In this document: piece by piece, positions 32,308 through 43,245 of the stretch
Numbering within the stretch: position 1 is the stretch's first letter
Layout: each line of letters starts with the position of its first letter
NCBI RefSeq assembly: GCF_905404315.1
Contig: NC_066269.1
Coordinates: 15,196,501-15,260,500, forward strand
Direction: 5' to 3'
DNA from: Leptidea sinapis
Taxonomy: Eukaryota > Arthropoda > Insecta > Lepidoptera > Pieridae
DNA length: 64,000 bases
Notes under the pieces: generated by a model
Told to the model about the DNA's origin: nothing
Seen by the model: only the letters and a program-made list of their open reading frames with translations
The model's database searches: none
Program-made: the position numbers and the translations under genes

Positions 32308-32522
32308 TTTTTTTATGACAATAGGGCAGGGCGTTCAGCTGATGGTAAGTGAAACGACCTGCCCATTACAATGCAGTGGCGCTCAGGATTCTTGAAAAGC
32401 CCAATAATTCTGAGCGGCACTACAAACCGAAATACAATAATGCTTACACAATTCTGCTTCAAGGCACCGTTGTAGTACCCGTAATCTAGCCGGCATCCTA
32501 TGCACCTGCCTTCCACTGGTAA
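32308..32522 (-). repeat. R1 SINE-like repeat, copy 9, internally deleted
   Basis: Starts TTTTTTTATGACAATAGGG and ends CTTCCACTGGTAA. About 80 bases between GGCACTACAA and ACCGAAATACA are missing, including most of the middle of the element. Confidence 0.82.
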
Positions 32523-32524
32523 AT

Positions 32525-33055
32525 ATTTTTAAGCCAGGGCTATATTTACCTGAAATTATCGATAAGAATGCCATTCGCTACTCGATTCGTCCTTCATATT
32601 TAAATAAATAAATGTATATTTTAAGTTCCCCTTGTACCTACAGCATCGAGTTATTCATAATGACTTATCCATATTGCAATCCTTCCAATCGCCAAGGAAA
32701 AGTTCGTCAAAAAATATCCCAGCGGCGTTAACATTAACTTAAACAGATAACATTTAAACATTCATTCAAATTAACACCTTATTTCGTGACAGTATCTTCA
32801 AAGTAAATGAACGAAAACTCTGCCTAAACGACGTATAGGCAGAGTTTTGCTTCGGACAATTTTTGACCGTGGTTGTGAGTCAAATACTTATTGTACGTCA
32901 ATGGTATTCCCAGGTCTAAAATATCCTTAATAAGCGCTTGTACAGTTCCGAGTTAATATTTACACGCATTTAGTCAATTTTACTGTTATTTTCAGTTTAA
33001 AGAAATTTATTCTCATAAGATTTAACATAAAATCACTTACATAAGAATGTTACAT
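32525..33055. other. No recognised feature (531 bp)
   Basis: A short palindrome-like pair (CTCTGCCTAAACGACG and CGTATAGGCAGAG near 32818-32845) is the only structure noted. Confidence 0.4.
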
Positions 33056-33058
33056 ATA

Positions 33059-33290
33059 CAGGGTGTCCCAAAGTTATGGGACATGAAGGGACTGTACCTT
33101 AAATATCGAAGATAGGTTATTTTACTGAAAGAAGACTTTATGTTATTTTTAAAAGTTAGTAATTCTGCATTCAAAGATTTTCTAAAAATTACTCAACAAA
33201 AAATAACATAAAGTCTTCTTTCAGTAAAATAGCCGACCTTCGATATTTAAGGTAATTTCCCTTCATATCCCATACCTTTGGGACCTCCTG
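33059..33290. mobile_element. Foldback MITE with about 100-bp arms and TA duplication
   Basis: The left arm starts CAGGGTGTCCCAAAGTTATG and the right arm, reversed, CAGGAGGTCCCAAAGGTATG. Pairing continues through CCTTAAATATCGAAG and TTTTACTGAAAGAAGACTTT to TATGTTATTTTT. TA flanks both sides (33057-33058, 33291-33292), consistent with a Tc1/mariner-mobilised element. No coding capacity. Confidence 0.88.
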
Positions 33291-33535
33291 TATACGATAT
33301 AATATTACTTTAGGTTACTATGACTAAGCATGCAAAACAAGAAAAGTGAACACTTATAAAAAATTAAGGTACATAAAAAATTGCTCAACATAACAACATC
33401 AATATATTTTATATTTATACGGAATAAGAAGGACTGGATGTGGCTAACGACTTATATTACAGTTGAATTAAACTTAAATTATACCTACAGTTTGAACAAT
33501 AGTACAAATAAAAATAATTAAAGATAATAAGTACA

Positions 33536-33800
33536 TTTTTTTTATGAAAATAAGGGACGAGACGAGCAGGACATTTAGCTGATGGTAATTGATACGCCTT
33601 GCCCATTACAGTGCAGTGCCGCTCAGGATTCTTGAAAAACCCAAAAAATCTGAATGGCACTACAACTGCGGTCGTCACCTTTAGACGTAAGATGTTAAGT
33701 CTCAATTGCCCAGTAATTTCACTAGCTACGGCGGGCGCCCTTCAGACCGAAATATACTAATGCTTACACATTACTGCTTCACGGCAGAATTAGGCGCTAT
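33536..33800 (-). repeat. R1 SINE-like repeat, copy 10
   Basis: From TTTTTTTTATGAAAATAAGG to CACGGCAGAATTAGGCGC; the last 50 or so bases of the family are missing. Confidence 0.85.
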
Positions 33801-33801
33801 G

Positions 33802-34220
33802 TATAATATGTTTATATATGCGATTGTATAATCGAGCATTTTTTAACCATATTATTTATTTATTATCGTCACAAATTTTAAAATAAAAAATACGTAAAAC
33901 TATAAAGTTAATATTATTTATTAGATTTACTTATAATGAACTATAATTATTATATTTATATAGTGTTGTTTATAATAATATTATGTGCTTTTAGTTATTT
34001 TTAAATAATGCGGTACTTTTAATGCTTTTGACACAGCAATCAATCATCAGCACTTGTCAGATGGTACTTTCACTTTGGCTGTTGGCAGTTAATACGTAGT
34101 AGAAAAACAAGTACAACTTAAAATTATACATATAAGTTTATAAGTTTTTAGTTAAGTATAAATTTCTCATTACATGAACTAACTTTTGTTTTATTTAAAA
34201 TTATATATAGCGTGGCGTCA
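33802..34220. other. No recognised feature (419 bp)
   Basis: Extremely AT-rich, rich in TTATAATAAT-type words. Nothing to annotate. Confidence 0.45.
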
Positions 34221-34430
34221 CCAAATGGCCCAACGGAAGACCAGCGTTGGTTTTCACACCAGAAAACATGCTAAGTTGGGACCATTTTTGAAACATATAG
34301 GTAGTATTCTTTCAGATTTTGTTTGTTTATTGTTTGTCTCCTTTATAAGTTTTATTTTAAGTTAGTTGTATATTTATGTGTACTATACGTCTCAAAATAA
34401 ACATTTTTCATTCATTTCATTTCAATCTTA
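34210..34430 (+). mobile_element. LINE 3' end
   Basis: GGCGTCACCAAATGGCCCAA and GAAGACCAGCGTTGG begin a block that ends CAAAATAAACATTTTTC and an ATTTC simple repeat. It looks like the non-coding end of a non-LTR retrotransposon; no codons are recognised. Confidence 0.45.
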
Positions 34431-34847
34431 TTCAATGAGACACAATGGAGCTATTCGCAATCCTTGAGTAGAGTACAGCCTCGAACTTAGTATTAGTTAC
34501 AGAGCCCGCCTTCTTGAGACGAGGAAATCTATTTTATCGGTTTAACCGGTTTAAACTTTGGTATTTGTCGCTAAACAATGCTTCACCTAATTCCGATACG
34601 TTTACGTACGGTTACAGACTGAAGTGTTAGTTAGTGTTAAGTGTAGGTTAAATAGATGTAGTTTCCTAGACATCGTGGTTTAACTTATAAATGTTTGTAT
34701 GTTCAAAATAATATAAATAACTGAACAACTATATATTTTATGGTTAAACATAGGTTTTGTTATTCTTAGTTCATATTTTATTCGCTGTCTAAGAACTATT
34801 GGATACAGTGATCCATTTAAAACTCATTCAGCAATGTCATCGCTTCA

Positions 34848-35080
34848 TATATTTATTTATTTATTGACTTTACTGGAGACAAACACAGAAACAAAAGATT
34901 AAATACATATACAAATTATAAATAACTAAAATAATTACAATTATTTCTCGTGGAACGTCTCACTGAGAACATAGATGTTAAAGATAAAAGCGACATCTGC
35001 TTAGGTGCAAGCGTGCACGTACAATTTACAATACAAGTTAATCGTAGCAAAGGTAAGTAAAACTTGGTAAAAGTAAGCTA
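34848..35080 (-). mobile_element. Probable LINE tail, reverse
   Basis: TATTTATTTATTTATTGAC at the left looks like a reversed tail; CTCGTGGAACGTCTCAC lies in the body. Class not determined. Confidence 0.3.
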
Positions 35081-35159
35081 TATAATTGTTAAACTACAAT
35101 GTAGAAAACAGAAATAATAAGATTTAAGTTTGATTAGAACTGAATATTATTTTAAGATT

Positions 35160-35576
35160 CGTTTTATATAATAGATAATACAGAAGAAACTCATAAAATA
35201 CTGCACTGATTTTTATGTTGTTTCCACCCATGGGTAGAGTGATTCTCGAGGAAGGGTTTACTTGTAATTTAAGTAAGTAATTTGTTAAGTTGTTCCTTAA
35301 TATTTGATGGGGGTAGGAAAAAAAGAAGCCGTCAGGGAGCTTTCAACGAAAACGCTTTCTAAATCCATTGAGATATAACAAAATAATGTATCATGGAATT
35401 GTGTATCTAATATAGGTCTACAGAAAATTCCGGAATGGCACATGTCTATCTCTTAATGATAACATCCTCTCTCCATTGTATTGCTACATTTGATAAAATC
35501 ATTAATTTCCAATGGCTTTATGCTATATTATAATTTGTTCTATTCTACAGAACAGCGTCTGTCGGGTCAGCTAGTA
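35160..35576 (+). mobile_element. Helitron-like repeat, R2-related copy
   Basis: The right end GTCGGGTCAGCTAG followed by T equals the R2 terminus, while the body (TTTCCACCCATGGGTAGAG and ATTTCCAATGGCTTTATG) differs, so this is a sister subfamily that shares a 3' end. Confidence 0.4.
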
Positions 35577-35707
35577 ATAGATGCATAAAAGTGTATCCCG
35601 TGTTCAATTATTGTTTCGCAGAAAAGTCTCAAACTATAGGCACTACTATATTTCTATAATGGTATATAATTTTCCAATAACAGACCTTTGTGATATTTCA
35701 TTCGATA

Positions 35708-35926
35708 ACCTATGGCCAAAATACCCCAAGATCCGTTGATGGCAGATTGTGGACAATCTATGGCCAAAATACCCCAAGATCTTTTGATGGCAGATTGTGG
35801 ACAATCTATGGCCAAAATACCCCAAGATCCTTTGATAGCAGATTGTGGACAATCTATTGCCAAAATACCCCTAGATCCTTTGATAGTAGATTGTTGACAA
35901 TCTATGGCCAAATTCTTCTTTGTTTT
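35708..35926. repeat. 48-bp minisatellite, array 1 (about 4.5 units)
   Basis: The unit begins CTATGGCCAAAATACCCCA and contains GATGGCAGATTGTGGACAAT. Variant units occur in a fixed order (ATCCGTTGATGG, ATCTTTTGATGG, ATCCTTTGATAG, then CCCCTAGATCC). Because 48 is a multiple of three, reading frames stay open on both strands (for example a 16-residue MAKIPQDPLMADCGQS unit), but nothing outside the array supports translation. Confidence 0.95.
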
Positions 35927-35999
35927 CAATACAAAAATTATTTTTATATTTTTTATTTTGACCTCTTTGTTTTATAACTTAAAGCCCGTGCGTAATCTA

Positions 36000-36715
36000 T
36001 TTTTTGATTCATTAAAAATATATCTTTTTAATTTTTAATGTATTTAGTGATTTATATTTATCTATATTTCTTACTATCAGTTATATTATAAAACATGTAG
36101 AATTATAATATTATTTTACTTTCCATACAAGTTTAGACTTAGCTAAAGGTTAAGAATTATGATTATTAAATTTCTCTTAATTATTATTAATAAGAGTAAA
36201 AATTAATGAAATGGAAGGCAACCAAACAATATATAATATTATATTGTACAGAGGATGCAAGTACTACGTAATAAGAGGTGGGATTCCCTGAGTAAAAATT
36301 TAAATTTAGTTTATTATGAAACGTGCAGTGATTTGACATAAGTTTCAAAGCGAACACTTGCTTAAAACGCAGTGGATTTCGGCTATCTCCATATTTTACA
36401 AGATCACAGCCGTCATTTGTCAATCTATCAATGACTGTACGTTTCATACAATCGAGTAAATTGCTTTTTTCTTAGAGAGTTTCGCTAGACTAACAAATAT
36501 ATATATTAAATATATCGAATTTTACACAATATATCTTGTACGGTTCTATTGAACTTAGGATCAAACTAACCTACGTTGAAGTAATGGTAGAATTTATATT
36601 TGTTTACCCAATAATATTAGCAACTTAGCTTACATATAAGGGATGTGTGCACACAAACTAGAAATCCTGTCTCTCGGTTGTTAGCTTTTCTTAAGTGAGT
36701 GTTAGTTAGTAATAT
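36000..36715. other. Spacer between minisatellite arrays; weak coding-like frame
   Basis: Mostly AT-rich. The minus strand at 36447-36290 has a frame with MKRTVIDRLTNDGCDLVKYG then DSRNPLRFKQVFALKL, less AT-biased than its context. No splice consensus strong enough to define an exon, and no family recognised. Confidence 0.25.
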
Positions 36716-36717
36716 AT

Positions 36718-37020
36718 CGTCATCATCATCATCATCATCATTTAAACCGGAAGACATTCACTGCTGTACAAAAGCATCTTGCAATGTATCTTCTTCTTCT
36801 TGATCGCATTCTTCATTTCTGATGGTCTTGTCCGTACATCAAAGTTTTCGTAACGTTGGTCACTAAAGTTTTCCACTAATTTCAGTCGGATTTCCTTACT
36901 GCGGTCTTAAGTGGTAAGCCAGTGAGTGTCTTGATCTGGTCCGATCAGCGGCTAAGTGATCGTTCGCGTGGTCTTTTGCGCTCCACCTTGCCTGTGATAA
37001 TCAGTTTATTTTAATTACTG
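36718..37020 (-). mobile_element. LINE 3' end with (TGATGA)n tail, reverse
   Basis: TCATCATCATCATCATCATC at the left is the reversed tail; then CCGGAAGACATTCACTGC, as in RTE-like elements at 18880 and 59040 but followed by a different body. It ends about where the second minisatellite starts. Confidence 0.45.
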
Positions 37021-37037
37021 GGAAGGCGTCGGGCAAT

Positions 37038-37330
37038 GTGACCAAAATACCCCAAGATCCTTTCATAGCAGATTGTGGACAACCTATGGCCAAAATACCC
37101 CAAGATCCGTTGATGGCAGATTGTGAACAATCTATGGCCAAAATAGCCCAAGATCTTTTGATGGCAGATTGTGGACAATCTATGGCCAAAATACCCCAAG
37201 ATCCTTTGATAGCAGATTGTGGACAATATATTGCCAAAATACCCCTAGATCCTTTGATAGTAGATTGTTGACAATCTATGGCCAAAATATCCTAAGATCC
37301 TTTGATTGTAGATTGTAGACAATTTAGTGC
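37038..37330. repeat. 48-bp minisatellite, array 2 (about 6 units)
   Basis: Contains the same variant units in the same order as array 1 (GTTGATGG, TTTTGATGG, TTTGATAGCAG, CCCCTAGATCC) with an additional unit at each end. The shared order shows that one array is a copy of the other or that both descend from one longer array. Confidence 0.95.
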
Positions 37331-37572
37331 CAATGCTATAGCAGATTGTAATGTATAGTGCTGAATATTTTTTTAGATACCTATTTGGTATTCAATTTTT
37401 AAATTTGAAATGTTGTGCATTAATTGTATCGTTAAATGTGAACACCGAGGCTATCCAGTTCCTCGACAGCACGAACCTAGTGAGAAGACTCAAAAGAACT
37501 AAACCATTTGAATAAGTGTAATGAAAAGCTAATGTAATATAGTGCAGTTAATAGTGAAACTAACATGTACTA

Positions 37573-37834
37573 TTTTTTTATGTAAATAAGGGATGAGACG
37601 AGCAGGACGTTCAGCTGATGGTAATTGATACGCCATGCCCATTACAATTCAGGGCCGCTCAGGATTAGTGAAAAACCCAAAAGTTCTGAGCAGCACTACA
37701 AATTGCGCTCGTCACCTCGAGACATAAGATGTTAAAGTATCATTTGCCCAGTAATATCACTTGCTACGGCGCACTTCAGACCGTAACACAGTAATGTTTA
37801 CACATTTCTGCTTCACGTTAGAAAGACGGCTGTG
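37573..37834 (-). repeat. R1 SINE-like repeat, copy 11
   Basis: TTTTTTTATGTAAATAAGGG to CTGCTTCACGTTAGAAAG. The final 60 bases of the family are missing. Confidence 0.83.
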
Positions 37835-37839
37835 GAATT

Positions 37840-38570
37840 ATAAATAATAAATAAATTTCTTATATATTGTTGTATATTTATTTTACGTTAATAAATTTGA
37901 ACATGCAGGACATCCAATTAATCAAGGTTAACCCACTTTCCTTGCGGATAAGGAAATCCCTCTATTTACTTATAGAAAGGACATCATGATTCTATTTTAT
38001 CACCTAAGTATCTTATTAAGCTACGAAAATTGCAGAGTTTTGTCTATTTAAGTTTCGTACTTTTAACGTTCTAAAAATATAGTTGTCATCAATCTGTTTT
38101 TGTTATATTTTACGTGGTCTCTTTATAATCCTTAGATTTTAAGCCACATAATCTAAATCAGAACACAAAATATTATTCATTTATTTATGATCACTTACAG
38201 CCAACAAAATGGAAAGAGTATATTAAAAATAAAACAGAGTAGATACGCCAATTAAAAGAAATACTAATTTAATAATAATCTTAGTCTCATAGCTTTTTTT
38301 CAATACCTTTCTTATACATTAACTCAAATCATCATAATTATAAGCAATCTATTAATACACGTAAAATAATACACATTGACAGGCCGCTGCATGCCAAAAT
38401 CACACCGATCTAAGACATACCAGGGCGCAGGGGCACTTGCCGATTAGTAAAAAATGCCGGAAGGTTAATAGGCGATTGAGAATCTAGATGTTTACGTACG
38501 TCGATGCCCACGGCGCAAATTTTAATAGCACATCACGTTATATTTATATTATTAATGAATTTTAGACAAC
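37840..38570. other. No recognised feature (731 bp)
   Basis: AT-rich. A somewhat GC-richer patch at 38380-38520 (CAGGGCGCAGGGGCACTTG) has no assigned identity. Confidence 0.4.
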
Positions 38571-38572
38571 AT

Positions 38573-39163
38573 TAAAAAACATTATCATCCCATGTTACAC
38601 GTAAATAATATACACTCTTCAGTAGAGTGAGAGTTAGGAACCTGATTACAATGAGTTAATCGGGAATCGAAATTAGATTTCACAGACGCTTGTTGGTTTA
38701 CGATCGACAAATACACAACACGCCTGTGGTCAGCGTTCATGGAAATCATAAAAAGCATTATCATCCTATGTTACGTGTTAAATATTACACTCTTCAGTAG
38801 AGTGAGAGCTAGGAACCTGATAACAATGAGTTAGTCGGGAATCGATATTAGATTTCACAGACGTAAACGTAAAGAACAACGTAAACGTAAGACGTAAACC
38901 AACAAGGTTTACGTCGTACAAATACACAACACGCCTGTGGTCAACGTACATGGAAATCATAAAAAGCATTATCATCCTATGTTACGTGTTAAATATTACA
39001 CTCTTCAGTAGAGTGAGAGCTAGGAACCTGATAACAATGAGTTAATCGGGAATCGATATTAGATTTCACAGACGTAAAAGTAAAGAACAACGTAAACGTA
39101 AGACGTAAACCAACAAGGTTTACGTCGTACAAATACACAACACGCCTGTGGTCAACGTACATG
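38573..39163. repeat. Tandem repeat, three units of about 170-211 bp
   Basis: Units start near 38573, 38743 and 38954. Each contains ATTATCATCCTATGTTACG, CACTCTTCAGTAGAGTGAG and CACAACACGCCTGTGGTCA. The first unit lacks a stretch of about 40 bases built from CGTAAACGTAA-type words; the last two are almost identical. CACTCTTCAGTAGAGTG is itself a perfect short palindrome. Confidence 0.92.
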
Positions 39164-39169
39164 GAAATC

Positions 39170-39730
39170 CAATTAGATCAATCCCCGATCTGCTGTCGGA
39201 TCCATATAACAGATTGTGTTCCTAAATTCAATAATGATTATAGTACATACAAACATTAACTACAATGTACTATTGCGATGTTCTTTAAGGTATATTATCG
39301 CAATGCGAGTCACTTTATTATACTTCCCGTCATTATATAGCATGAATTGCGTTCCAAATATTGTTTTTAATAATATACATTTTTTTAAAAGAAACTTCTT
39401 TAGAATCATTGTAATTTGAAACTCGATGAAACGACAAAGCGAGACGATAGAGACCCAAACGGGTAAAGTATATAGGATTCAGCCAGCGAGAGAATGAAAT
39501 AGGAAGAATTATACAGTATTTTGGTACCAGGTGATCATAGTTGAAGAAGAGATTGTCTTATGTATCACGCGAGTGTACCTTTTTTTCACTTCTACCACGT
39601 GTGAATTGTAAACATTTTTTATGCTTTTCGTGGTTAGATTTTTTTGAATAATAACTTACAAAAATCTATATAAAATATACGGAGCTAGAGGACCCGGTTG
39701 AGATGCTACCGGGAGTAGATGCAAACATTA
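39170..39730. other. No recognised feature (561 bp)
   Basis: AT-rich; the 67-codon frame at 39216 is low-complexity. GGTACCAGGTGATCATAG near 39522 has no repeat partner here. Confidence 0.4.
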
Positions 39731-39734
39731 AACA

Positions 39735-39955
39735 CAAATAAAATACAAAATACTTTCTGTTGATCTGTGATCCCAGTGTCTTTCTTATTTCTTGTAGTAT
39801 TATTTTTACGTAGTTTTACAACGCAACCCGGCATTTTAGTTGCAATCATTAGCAAAGTTTAAGAGAACATGTGGCACGTCAGCGTTATACATTGCGACTA
39901 CGCCTACGGTATCTAGTTGGAACGCAGTGGATACCAATCCTTAATCTAAGAGTTT
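39735..39955. mobile_element. TIR element family R12, right part
   Basis: The interior (TCTTTCTTATTTCTTGTAG, AGTTTAAGAGAACATGTGG) matches 22190-22330; the right end GGTATCTAGTTGGAACGCAG followed by ACCAATCCTTAATCTAAG is the inverted partner of the left end at 22020. Confidence 0.55.
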
Positions 39956-39959
39956 ATGT

Positions 39960-40300
39960 GACTGTACATAATGAAAGCATTAAACTGAAGTGTCTTGGGA
40001 ATGTGTTGGGTAATAAAAAGATTTCTCGCAGCTATCATAGTTTTACTTAATTCAGAGACAAACCAGAGACGGCCCCGACTATCATACCATTCGATATCTT
40101 ACTTACGTGCAACATTGATTGTCAAATTTGTTTGCAAATTGACATTTTATTTCGAAATAAATCGTCATCTCGACTGATACTAGAATAGAGGTAAAATCAA
40201 ACTTATTTTTTATTCAGATGTGTTCGAAACTTGAATGAAATAATATTATCAAAATCGATGTTATTATTTAGCAATTATAAAATTTTACATTAAATAAATC
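39960..40300. other. No recognised feature (341 bp)
   Basis: AT-rich sequence between the R12 fragment and R1 copy 12. Confidence 0.4.
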
Positions 40301-40302
40301 TC

Positions 40303-40611
40303 ATTTTTTTTTATGAAAATTAGGGATGAGACCAGCAGTACGTTCAACTGATGGTAATTGGTACGCCCGCCGATTACAATGCACTGCCGCTCAAGATTCT
40401 TGAAAAACCTTAAAATTTCTGAGCGGCAATAAATTGCGCTCGTCAACTTGAGACATAAGAAGACTCATTTGTCCAGTAATTTCACCAGCTACGGTGCCCT
40501 TCAGACCGAAACACAGTAATGCTTAAAAATTACTGCTTCACGGCAGAAATAGACGCCGTTGTGGTACCGATAATCCAGCCGCCATCCTGTAAAAAGGAGC
40601 CCCCTACATGG
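40303..40611 (-). repeat. R1 SINE-like repeat, copy 12
   Basis: Nearly full length from TTTTTTTTATGAAAATTAGG to AAAAAGGAGCCCCCTACATG; the hairpin CTGCCGCTCAAGATTCTTG / TTCTGAGCGGCA is intact. Confidence 0.85.
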
Positions 40612-40738
40612 AGGGTTAATGATATTAATTGCGTATATAAACATATTTAATATTGTAGCATACATAAAACCACGGAGTCGTCGCTTTTTATTATGTGACT
40701 AGAAAGTATTCCAATATGAATATATACATATATCATAC

Positions 40739-40796
40739 GATCAGAACTCTCCTTGCATTCGGCACGTTTTATAGGATCGTTTCCCGGAGCAGTTTT
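40739..40796 (-). CDS. Tentative 58-bp exon, unidentified
   Basis: On the minus strand a textbook-like acceptor (CCTTTTTTGCAG) precedes AAAACTGCTCCGGGAAACG and continues open as KTAPGNDPIKRAECKESSD up to a possible donor, GATC|GTATGA. The short segment is richer in G and C than its surroundings and lacks chance-frame bias. The frame is also open upstream of the acceptor (SDSILLRYLSDIFGPFLQ), so it may instead be one longer coding relic of about 68 codons running from 40853 to 40650. I recognise no family. The donor is weak and the exon very short. Confidence 0.18.
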
Positions 40797-40869
40797 CTGC
40801 AAAAAAGGTCCGAATATATCACTCAAATATCGCAACAAAATTGAATCTGACAAGAAATGATACTTATAT

Positions 40870-41425
40870 GTAGGGACGTGAACCGGTTCCTCAATTCAAT
40901 ACGTCGATGCTGTTAATATCTTTCTATTGACACAAGTATCATAACCGCGCTGAATGTGTTTTACTTATGAATTATTCATAGCAGAGGCGATTTATTGCAA
41001 GCAGCTGGTATGATCAGAGATGGTTTTAATAAAGTTGTTATCGAGTTGTTCTCTGATCCAAATTCATGTCAAGTTAAGCATAAGTGACAAATTGTCCCAG
41101 GTCTAAGACCCCTCTTAACCTTATTATTTACGAAGTTTTCAAAAAGTTTGTGTGTGCGTTTTTTTAAATAAACAATTCAACAAATTCAATGATCATCAGT
41201 TTTAATCACCTATCACGCAAGCCTCATCCCCGTTTTATCTTATATCCTTAAATGAGCAATTCTTGTATTTATATAATATGAAACTCGGAAACAGCTCCTA
41301 GAATACAGGTAGTTTTGGGGACGAGAAATCGATCTAGCTTTAAATTAAAAAAAATGAAGTTTTATCCATGTTTAAATGACAAACAGCTACAATAACATTA
41401 GAATACAAAGGTAAATGTCGACATT
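40870..41425. other. No recognised feature (556 bp)
   Basis: AT-rich sequence; nothing recognised. Confidence 0.4.
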
Positions 41426-41429
41426 ATAT

Positions 41430-41530
41430 ACAAGACTAGCTCAGATGGGTCATTGGATCCGGAAAGCATAAGGCCCCGGTTCAAATCCAGATGTCATTTT
41501 GTTTTTTTTTGTTCAAGTTTTGTACATTCT
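41430..41530 (+). repeat. tRNA-derived SINE head (family S3)
   Basis: CTAGCTCAGATGGGTCATTG contains an A-box-like TAGCTCAGATGGG, and CCCCGGTTCAAATCCAG contains a B-box GGTTCAAATCC, spaced as in a tRNA. A T-rich stretch follows. The cloverleaf is imperfect, so this is a SINE head or tRNA pseudogene. Different from S1 and S2. Confidence 0.6.
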
Positions 41531-41534
41531 TAAA

Positions 41535-42225
41535 AATCCGAGCAAGTCGGTCGTCCGGATATTATTTAAAAAGAAAAGAGCGTTTATTTTTAAATTTCCC
41601 TACAAATAATGATTAACTTTCCCCCCGCGACCGGTTGTAATGTGACATGCGAAAGATACCCGGGGTCATGACGTGGAGAATTTTCTTCACACTTTTTTTC
41701 GTTAACCTATACCGTACGGAACTTCGTTCCAAAAACACGGGATATCAACTAATGTCGATTCAAAGGTTCTAAGTTTAAGGCTACTTGAATAAGGAATATT
41801 TGTTTCAATTAGAAAAAAAAATATCTCATCTATATTATATTATGATAAAAAAACCTCTTGTTTCCAATTTTTATATAGCGCCCATTTATATATATTTAAC
41901 GATTTAGCGCCAATAATTTAAACATTTAAAATTAACGTTAATAGCTATTTCACTACTGGAATTCAAACAAAATAAAAATAAAAAGCTTGTGAGTCTGTGT
42001 AATACGCTAGCAGCATTTTGCAAACTAGATACTATGAGCTGCATTTAAGAGTGCCTGCTTAAGTAATGTAATAACATTTTATTTCAGAAATGTATGATGT
42101 ATAAATATTTCATACATTAAATGTATCTCAGTTAGTGATATTTTGAAAGATAGAAGGTTAGGCAACCATTTAATACAATTGTTAATGTCGAAGGCTTATA
42201 ACAGTATTAATGATTACGTAAACGC
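41535..42225. other. No recognised feature (691 bp)
   Basis: AT-rich; a short GC patch at 41622-41670 (CCCCCCGCGACCGG) stands out but has no partner. Confidence 0.4.
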
Positions 42226-42237
42226 TATATATATATG

Positions 42238-42292
42238 TACAAAAGCTTACTTATATATATATATTATAAATATTTAAGTAAGTTTTTGTGAA
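42238..42292. repeat. Imperfect AT hairpin
   Basis: ACAAAAGCTTACTTATATAT pairs with TAAGTAAGTTTTTGT across an (AT)n centre. It lies just upstream of the LINE-B tail. Confidence 0.6.
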
Positions 42293-42406
42293 CTTAGCAT
42301 GTAGGTATTTGAATTGTATTTTTGGTGCAATCACCAACGTCAATCAATACGTTGACGAGCGATCTGTTGACTTTATGTCAATAAAGTATTTTTGACTTTG
42401 ACTTTA
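42293..42406 (+). mobile_element. LINE 3' terminal fragment (LINE-B)
   Basis: GAGCGATCTGTTGACTTTATG followed by TTTTTGACTTTGACTTT. The reverse-strand relative is at 8908-9004. Confidence 0.6.
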
Positions 42407-42832
42407 ATCAAACACAACAAACGTGGGTTTGATCACAACTATTGGCTATAATGTTATTGCTATCGAAGATAAATCTAACCAGTTAAAAAAGTTTTTAGTT
42501 GTGATTTGCTTATTGGTTTTATTATTTCTAAGTCTCAGAACAAGACCCTTAACCAAATTTATAAACAAAACAGATAGATTTTTATAATAGTTGCTTTTTA
42601 ATTGATTTTTAAAAATGTGAGGGGCAATACCCAAAAATATTTATGGGTATCTCAACATAAATTTTCTAGTGATTTGTTGTCATATATATGTTAACAGATA
42701 ATAGTAAATAAATTTATATCAGAATAAAAATAATATATTTTGCAGAAATAATATCTTTATAACACAAAATATCCTTACATCCCCACAATCTGGATGTGTT
42801 ATGTTAACACCAGGTAACCCGTAATCGTCCCG

Positions 42833-42870
42833 TCTTAATTAGTATGTTATATGTAACATACTCATTAAGA
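42833..42870. repeat. 17-bp hairpin with one mismatch, loop TATG
   Basis: TCTTAATTAGTATGTTA pairs with TAACATACTCATTAAGA. Small, isolated palindrome. Confidence 0.8.
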
Positions 42871-43245
42871 TAATGCTACACTTTCAGGCCCGAGTCATCT
42901 AGAACAAAAAGAAAAATTGGCTGAAGAATTTGTAATGTTATTAATTTAATCCATATTTTCCCCATTATAAAGTATCATTACTGAAATAAAGTATTACAAT
43001 ATCCAACTCCGTGCGTGCTAAGATACGTGTTAACGTACCATTTACAAGTATTTTGTTGTTACAACCTTCCTTAGTGGGCTATTATGAACAAAATGTAATT
43101 ACTTTAATGGTTACTTCAATGAGTTATTATAATATTGTAGCTATATCTTTACGTTTGCATCAAATAATATATCGAGTGAGAGCTGTTATTTTAACAGAGA
43201 TAAGTATACATATAAAAAATCTATTTAGTTTTAATTAAACAAAAA

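Noticed and set aside
35646..37285. Repeat-protein frames in the 48-bp minisatellites
   Set aside because: Open in several frames and on both strands for the same reason; no coding signal outside the arrays.
38573..39163. CRISPR-like array
   Set aside because: Units of 170-211 bp without a short-repeat/unique-spacer pattern, in a eukaryotic context; ordinary tandem duplication.
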